In this document: piece by piece, positions 6,848 to 11,431 of the stretch | How the letters are laid out: the number at the start of each line of letters is the position of its first letter | Position numbering within the stretch: the stretch's first letter is position 1 | Origin: Treponema sp. | GTDB lineage: Bacteria; Spirochaetota; Spirochaetia; Treponematales; Treponemataceae | DNA length: 11,431 nt | Reading direction: 5' to 3' | Assembly: GCA_016297405.1 (NCBI GenBank) | Contig: JAEDGP010000059.1 | Location: forward strand, 1 to 11,431 | Translations under genes and position numbers: made by a program | The notes under the pieces: model-generated | Seen by the model: only the letters and a program-made list of their open reading frames with translations | Told to the model about the DNA's origin: nothing | Databases searched by the model: none

Positions 6848-6858
6848 AAATTCCTCAC

Positions 6859-9800
6859 TTAAATTACAACCTTACCGTCGTAAAGGAACTCAGTAGTACC
6901 TGTCAAATAAACTGTATCACCAGTGTACTTAACAATAAGTTTACCACCGCGAACATTTACAGTTACGTTTTCGTTCAGCTTACAGTAACCGTTCAGAACA
7001 GCAGCGATAACTGCGGCACAGGCACCTGTACCACAAGCTGGAGTTTCACCGTTACCCCGTTCCCAAGTACGCATCTTAAGTTCGTTTGGACCAACTACGC
7101 GAACAAATTCAGTATTTGTTCTGTCCGGAAATTCTTCGTTGTTTTCAAACATTGGACCAATCTTCTTAACATCAACCTTATCAACAAAACCACAGAATAC
7201 AACACAGTGCGGGTTACCAACGCTTACACAAGTTGCACCGTAGTTAATTCCATCAACAGTAAGCGGCTGATTAACGATTGCCTTTTCTGGAAGACCTTCC
7301 ATATTCAAAGCAACTTCTTCCAAAGTTGTAGGAAGCTTTTCTGCAGCAAATTCTGGCTTACCCATATCTACAGTTACAGAAGAAACCTTTCCGTCTAGTT
7401 TATACAAAGTAAGTGTTTTTACACCGCTCTTTGTTTCAATCTTCATTGTTGCAGTAGGTTCCGACTTAGATTCATTTTTATCTGCAATTCCGTAAACATT
7501 GTTATCGTAGATGTATTTTGAAACAGCACGCAAAGCGTTTCCTGCCATCATACCTTCAGAACCATCAAGGTTGAAGAATCGAACCTTTGCATCAGCCTTA
7601 TCAGATTTACCGAACAAAACGATTGAGTCCGCACCAATACCAGAACGGCGGTTACACAAACGAACTGCAAGACCGCCAGGGTTGTTGATTTCCTGTTCAT
7701 CAGTGTTGATAACGATAAAGTCGTTACCAGTGGACTGCATCTTTGCAAACTTGATTGTTTCTTTTTCTGTTCTAAGCTGATTGATGTCGATTAGTTCAAC
7801 ATTTTCTGCTGAATAGTGGCTCATCAAACAGTTAGCAAGAGCGTTTGCTGTATCAATTGCTGTAAGACAAGGAATATCACGTTCTACAGCATGACGTCGC
7901 ATTTTTACAGAGTCAGCAGCCGGGTTTCGCCCCTTAGCAGATGTAGAAATTACATAGTCAATCTTACCAGAATCAAGCAAAGTCAAAAGGTTGTCATCTG
8001 GATTTTCATGAATCTTATTAACAACCTGAACTTCCATTCCAAAGTCCTGCAAAGTCTTTGCGTTACCTTCAGTAGCATAGAGCTTAAAGCCCATATCGTA
8101 GAACTTGCGAGCCAATTCTGGAATTTCATAGCGGTCAGTCTTACGAACACTGAACAAAACGCCGCCAGAACGCTTCATTGTGTAGCCTGCACCAATCAGG
8201 CCCTTAAACAAAGCTTCTTCCATTGTTGCGGCAATACCAAGAACTTCACCTGTAGATTTCATTTCTGGACCAAGATGAGTATCTACGTCCATAAGCTTTT
8301 CAAAGCTGAATACTGGAACCTTTACAGCAAAGTATGGCGGAACGCGGTACAAACCTGTTCCAAAGCCCATATCCTTAAGGTTTTCGCCAAGCATTGCACG
8401 AGTTGCAAGTTCAACCATTGGAACGCCTGTAACCTTAGAAATATAAGGAACTGTTCGTGAAGAACGCGGGTTTACTTCAATGATATAAAGGTCATTGTTA
8501 AAGATAAGATACTGAATGTTTACAAGACCTTTTGTGCCAAGCTTAAGGGCAAGATCTGTAGACTGAGCAATAATCTTTTCACGAAGAACATCGTTCAAAT
8601 TCCAGCTAGGGTACACGGCAATAGAATCACCAGAGTGAATACCAGTACGTTCAATGTGTTCCATGATACCAGGAATAAGAACGTCTTTTCCGTCACAGAT
8701 ACAGTCAACTTCAAGCTCAGTACCCATCATATACTGGTCAATAAGAACTGGATTTGTTATTCCCTGTGCAAGGATAATCTTCATGTATTCTTTTACATCG
8801 TCGTCATTAAAGGCAACAATCATGTTCTGACCACCAAGAACATAAGAAGGACGAAGCAATACTGGATAACCAAGATCCTTTGTGGCATTCAAAGCTTCTT
8901 CAGCATTCATTACTGTAAGACCACGAGGGCGCTTAATCTGAAGCTTTTCACAAAGCTCTTCAAAGCGTTCACGGTCTTCTGCAAGGTCGATTGCATCAGC
9001 ACTTGTTCCAAGGATTGGAATTCCCTGATCAGAAAGGAAGTTAGCCAGTTTGATAGCTGTTCCACCACCAAATGCAACTACAACTGCAAGGGGTTTTTCT
9101 GTGTTGATAACGCCCATTACATCCTCTGGAGTAAGAGGTTCAAAGTAAAGGCGGTCAGCTGTATCAAAGTCTGTAGAAACAGTTTCCGGGTTGTTATTTA
9201 CAATTGCAACTTCGTAACCAAGCTTCTTCAAAGACCATACACACTGTACAGAAGCGTAGTCGAACTCAATACCCTGACCGATTCGGATTGGACCAGAACC
9301 AAGAACAACAATCGTTCCTTTAGATTTCTTAGAAGTTGAGTCTGCATCTGCGGTGGTTGAGCCCTTCGACAGGCTCAGGATACCACCTGTCGAAACCACC
9401 CCATGCAATTCATTCAAGAAAATTTCTGCTTCGTTTTCTTTATCGTATCCAGCGTAGAAGTAAGGAGTTTCTGCAGCAAATTCACCTGCACAAGTATCAA
9501 CCATTTTGAATGTTGCAGAAATATGTGCAACCTTTCCCTCTGCACGAGCCTTATCAAGCTTAGCATTGTTTTCTTCGATTGTTTTAACAGTACCAACTCC
9601 AAATCCAGTGGTTGAGCCCACGTGTTCAATTACACCAGAAGAGCCTTCAATTGCCTTGCCAGTCATCTTTTCAATAACTTTGTCTGGATAACCAAGTTTT
9701 TTAGCAGCAAGATAAACTTCCTGTGTCAGTTCAGCCTTTCCTTCTTCTGAAATTTCAGCACCTTCACGAATCATTTCGAACATATCTTCCATGTCTACAA

Positions 9801-11199
9801 GATTCAAAAGCTTGTTCAGGAACCATTCGTCAACCATTGTTACATTGTGAATGTCTTCAACAGTCATAATTCCGCGCTTAAGAGCTTCGAAGATGGCAAA
9901 AATACGCTGGTCAGTACACTGATTTACGCGAGCAATAATCTGTTCATCAGATTCTTCTTTAAGAATTTCAAGATTAAGACTTGTAACACCGATTTCAGCA
10001 CCGCGGGCAGCCTTCATCATAGCTTCTTCAAAAGTACGACCAATAGCCATAACTTCACCAGTAGCCTTCATCTGAGTTCCCAGCTTGCGGGCAGCATAAA
10101 CGAACTTGTCAAACGGGAACTTTGGCATCTTAACAACTACATAGTCCAGAACAGGTTCAAAACATGCAGCAGTTTTCTTTGTTACAAAGTTCGGAATTTC
10201 ATCAAGGTTGTAGCCAATAGCAATCAAAGTAGCAACTTTCGCAATTGGGTAACCTGTAGCTTTAGAAGCAAGGGCAGAAGATCGGCTTACACGAGGATTT
10301 ACTTCGATTACCGCATATTCAAATGTTTCAGGGTTCAAAGCGAACTGACAGTTACATCCACCTTCCATTCCAAGGCTGGAAATGATATTCAAAGATGCAG
10401 AACGAAGCATCTGGTATTCTTTATCAGAAAGAGTTACAGCAGGAGCGATTACGATTGAATCACCAGTGTGAACACCAACCGGGTCAAAATTTTCCATTGA
10501 ACAAACTGTAAGAACGTTTCCGCTGTGGTCGCGAACAACTTCAAACTCAATTTCCTTCCAGCCGGAAATACATTTTTCAACAAGAATCTGGTGAATTGGA
10601 GAGCGATGCAAACCGTTGTGAGCAATTTCATCAAATTCTTCCCAAGTTTTTGCAATACCGCCGCCAGTACCACCAAGAGTAAATGCTGGACGAATGATTG
10701 CAGGAAGTCCGATTCCATTCTTTGCAAAATCAAGAGCATCTTCATAAGTAGTTACAACTTTAGAAGGAATACAAGGTTCACCAATTGATTCCATTGTATC
10801 CTTGAACATCTGGCGGTCTTCAGCCTTATCGATAGTTTCTGGCTTAGCACCCAAAAGCTTTACACCGTGTTCCTTAAGGAATCCAGACTTAGCAAGCTGC
10901 ATACAAAGATTCAAACCAGTCTGTCCACCAAGTGAAGAAAGAATTGAATCTGGCTTTTCTTTTTCAATAATTCTTTCGATTGTTTCTGGAATAAGTGGTT
11001 CAATATAGATGTGATCTGCCATTGCGTGGTCAGTCATCAAAGTAGCCGGGTTAGAGTTTACAAGAACAACTTCAAGTCCCTGTTCCTTCAAAGCCTTACA
11101 AGCCTGGCTGCCAGCGTAGTCAAATTCGGCAGCCTGACCAATGATGATAGGACCCGAACCTATTACCATTACTTTATGTATATCTTTATTAAGTGGCAT
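6859..11199 (-). CDS. carB-dapF: Carbamoyl-phosphate synthase large subunit fused to diaminopimelate epimerase
   Basis: A 1446-residue fusion. Residues 1 to about 1140 are CarB, which makes carbamoyl phosphate from bicarbonate, ammonia and two ATP for pyrimidines and arginine. Both ATP-grasp halves look complete: half 1 with SGWKEIEFEVVRD and VIEVNPRVSRSSALASKATG, half 2 from about 629 (IVVLGSGPIRIGQGIEFDYA) with GIMEHIERTGIHSGDS and IIEVNPRSSRTVP. An MGS-like allosteric domain spans about 1017-1135 (YATEG, VNKIHE). Residues 1148-1446 are DapF, which interconverts LL- and meso-diaminopimelate for lysine or cell wall: MQSTGNDFIVIN, NLDGSEGMMAGNALRA, GNPHCVVF and GNGETPACGTGACA. The second catalytic cysteine (C1389) is present; the first is A1219. 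The linker is only about ten residues and the frame is unbroken. A GGAG Shine-Dalgarno sequence (11206-11209) sets the start. An in-frame palindrome adds residues 600-616. Confidence 0.93.
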   Translation of the reverse strand: MPLNKDIHKVMVIGSGPIIIGQAAEFDYAGSQACKALKEQGLEVVLVNSNPATLMTDHAMADHIYIEPLIPETIERIIEKEKPDSILSSLGGQTGLNLCMQLAKSGFLKEHGVKLLGAKPETIDKAEDRQMFKDTMESIGEPCIPSKVVTTYEDALDFAKNGIGLPAIIRPAFTLGGTGGGIAKTWEEFDEIAHNGLHRSPIHQILVEKCISGWKEIEFEVVRDHSGNVLTVCSMENFDPVGVHTGDSIVIAPAVTLSDKEYQMLRSASLNIISSLGMEGGCNCQFALNPETFEYAVIEVNPRVSRSSALASKATGYPIAKVATLIAIGYNLDEIPNFVTKKTAACFEPVLDYVVVKMPKFPFDKFVYAARKLGTQMKATGEVMAIGRTFEEAMMKAARGAEIGVTSLNLEILKEESDEQIIARVNQCTDQRIFAIFEALKRGIMTVEDIHNVTMVDEWFLNKLLNLVDMEDMFEMIREGAEISEEGKAELTQEVYLAAKKLGYPDKVIEKMTGKAIEGSSGVIEHVGSTTGFGVGTVKTIEENNAKLDKARAEGKVAHISATFKMVDTCAGEFAAETPYFYAGYDKENEAEIFLNELHGVVSTGGILSLSKGSTTADADSTSKKSKGTIVVLGSGPIRIGQGIEFDYASVQCVWSLKKLGYEVAIVNNNPETVSTDFDTADRLYFEPLTPEDVMGVINTEKPLAVVVAFGGGTAIKLANFLSDQGIPILGTSADAIDLAEDRERFEELCEKLQIKRPRGLTVMNAEEALNATKDLGYPVLLRPSYVLGGQNMIVAFNDDDVKEYMKIILAQGITNPVLIDQYMMGTELEVDCICDGKDVLIPGIMEHIERTGIHSGDSIAVYPSWNLNDVLREKIIAQSTDLALKLGTKGLVNIQYLIFNNDLYIIEVNPRSSRTVPYISKVTGVPMVELATRAMLGENLKDMGFGTGLYRVPPYFAVKVPVFSFEKLMDVDTHLGPEMKSTGEVLGIAATMEEALFKGLIGAGYTMKRSGGVLFSVRKTDRYEIPELARKFYDMGFKLYATEGNAKTLQDFGMEVQVVNKIHENPDDNLLTLLDSGKIDYVISTSAKGRNPAADSVKMRRHAVERDIPCLTAIDTANALANCLMSHYSAENVELIDINQLRTEKETIKFAKMQSTGNDFIVINTDEQEINNPGGLAVRLCNRRSGIGADSIVLFGKSDKADAKVRFFNLDGSEGMMAGNALRAVSKYIYDNNVYGIADKNESKSEPTATMKIETKSGVKTLTLYKLDGKVSSVTVDMGKPEFAAEKLPTTLEEVALNMEGLPEKAIVNQPLTVDGINYGATCVSVGNPHCVVFCGFVDKVDVKKIGPMFENNEEFPDRTNTEFVRVVGPNELKMRTWERGNGETPACGTGACAAVIAAVLNGYCKLNENVTVNVRGGKLIVKYTGDTVYLTGTTEFLYDGKVVI
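9352..9400. repeat. Palindromic repeat inserted in frame in carB
   Basis: A 49-base member of the repeat family, made of overlapping copies: outer arms GGTGGTT (9352-9358) and AACCACC (9394-9400), inner arms TGAGCC (9358-9363) and GGCTCA (9372-9377), and TTCGACAGG (9365-9373) complementary to CCTGTCGAA (9386-9394). On the carB strand it is read as GVVSTGGILSLSKGSTT, residues 600-616, in the linker between the two synthetase halves. Confidence 0.9.
9607..9636. repeat. Probable decayed palindrome copy within carB
   Basis: Bases 9608-9619 (GTGGTTGAGCCC) match 12 bases of the in-frame element exactly, and the run ends in TCAATTACACC, a mutated form of the other arm. Read on the carB strand it gives GVIEHVGSTT (about residues 521-530), with GSTT in the same frame as in the intact element. 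It lies in a stretch (about 512-555) longer than in E. coli CarB. Confidence 0.45.
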
Positions 11200-11205
11200 A
11201 TATTA

Positions 11206-11209
11206 CTCC
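11206..11209 (-). promoter_or_regulatory. Shine-Dalgarno sequence of carB-dapF
   Basis: GGAG on the minus strand lies six bases before the ATG at 11199. It decides this start, since the protein N-terminus then matches CarB exactly. Confidence 0.75.
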
Positions 11210-11213
11210 ATTC

Positions 11214-11238
11214 GGCGGTTAAGCATGTCTAAACCACC
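11214..11238. repeat. Diverged palindrome in the carB leader
   Basis: A 25-base copy with arms GGCGGTT (11214-11220) and AAACCACC (11231-11238) around AAGCATGTCT, differing from the family consensus at about four positions. It lies four bases upstream of the carB Shine-Dalgarno sequence, so a hairpin here could affect translation. Confidence 0.75.
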
Positions 11239-11250
11239 ATTATTTCTATA

Positions 11251-11431
11251 TCATGGGCGGGGGAAGTCTCCCCCTCGCTTCAGCCACGAGTCGCTACTTA
11301 AATGCCCCAGCGAGCTGTTGCATTTACTCCGCTTTGTCGTGTCTTCCGCTACCCCCTCTGCGGGCTCAATCGCCGCCCGCAACGCCTGCTTTTCGTATTC
11401 CGCGGTGGTTGAGCTTGTCGAAACCACCTGT
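11251..11431 (-). CDS. Partial open frame entering from the right edge
   Basis: A minus-strand frame is open from the window end to a TGA at 11251-11253 (59 codons visible), ending 51 bases before the carB start. It begins with VVSTSSTT, the peptide encoded by the palindrome copy at 11404-11428 and in the same frame as the copy inside carB, and continues AEYEKQALRAAIEPAEGVAE before a basic, serine-rich end. In many bacteria carA precedes carB, so this could be the repeat-extended tail of an upstream gene such as carA, but no CarA motif is visible. The opposite strand is also open here (from ATG 11253), which weakens the case. The stretch is visibly more GC-rich than its surroundings. Confidence 0.3.
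   Translation of the reverse strand, partial: QVVSTSSTTAEYEKQALRAAIEPAEGVAEDTTKRSKCNSSLGHLSSDSWLKRGGDFPRP
11259..11274. other. GC-rich hairpin
   Basis: GGGGGA (11259-11264) pairs perfectly with TCCCCC (11269-11274) around a 4-base loop. No T run follows on either strand, so it is not a standard terminator. It marks the end of the GC-rich segment that runs to about 11400. Confidence 0.5.
11404..11428. repeat. Palindromic repeat at the right edge
   Basis: A 25-base copy with perfect 7-base arms GGTGGTT (11404-11410) and AACCACC (11422-11428) and core GAGCTTGTCGA. It has the same orientation as the copies at 105-129 and 11214-11238, and with the latter it brackets a GC-rich segment of about 165 bases. 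Confidence 0.9.

Noticed and set aside
7740..7790. Sequencing error creating the CarB-DapF fusion
   Set aside because: The frame runs through without a shift, both domains keep full family motifs on either side, and no stop codon remnant with a DapF ribosome binding site is visible. Only raw reads could settle it.
9847..10458. Long plus-strand frames opposite carB, such as this one of 203 codons
   Set aside because: They are antisense shadows of the carB reading frame, with no family likeness and no ribosome binding sites of note.

Overview
The window looks like a chromosomal stretch from a moderately low-GC bacterium using the standard bacterial code. Gene content and style (secreted GH18, ModF-type ATPase, large CarB, AT-rich gaps, dispersed TGGTTGAGC..GTCGAAACCA palindromes that also enter reading frames) would fit a Treponema-like spirochaete. 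That placement is inference; nothing here is a decisive taxonomic marker.

Layout, left to right. 61-129: an inverted pair of 25-bp palindromic repeats followed by a T run on the minus strand, apparently the terminator of a two-gene minus-strand unit. That unit is ridA (683-1054) then a YchJ-type SEC-C protein gene (154-642). A compact divergent promoter region (1055-1146) separates it from a plus-strand DUF72/YecE gene (1147-1968). This converges on a secreted GH18 glycosidase (2029-3078, minus). 3079-3627 is an AT-rich gap with four regularly spaced palindromic units, a doubtful 78-codon frame, and a strong intrinsic terminator for the next gene. modF (3628-5238, minus) encodes a tandem ABC ATPase whose first ATP site is degenerate. 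A FAH-like protein of unknown role follows (5435-6313, minus).

The right part is one minus-strand unit. A 1446-residue fusion of carbamoyl-phosphate synthase large subunit and diaminopimelate epimerase (6859-11199) is followed after 11 bases by a small exported protein (6443-6847), then a clear terminator (6381-6415). The fusion has two surprises. A palindromic repeat is inserted in frame between the two synthetase halves, adding 17 residues. The DapF part has alanine in place of its first catalytic cysteine but keeps the second. Upstream of carB lies a GC-richer segment (about 11250-11400) between two more palindrome copies. It carries an open minus-strand frame entering from the right edge, possibly the tail of an upstream gene.

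The most unusual theme is the palindromic repeat family: in a terminator, in the carB leader, at the right edge, in frame inside carB, and probably as a decayed second copy in carB. This resembles the behaviour of Rickettsia palindromic elements. The second unexplained structure is the 3170-3521 array. No IS element, CRISPR array, rRNA or tRNA gene was recognised.
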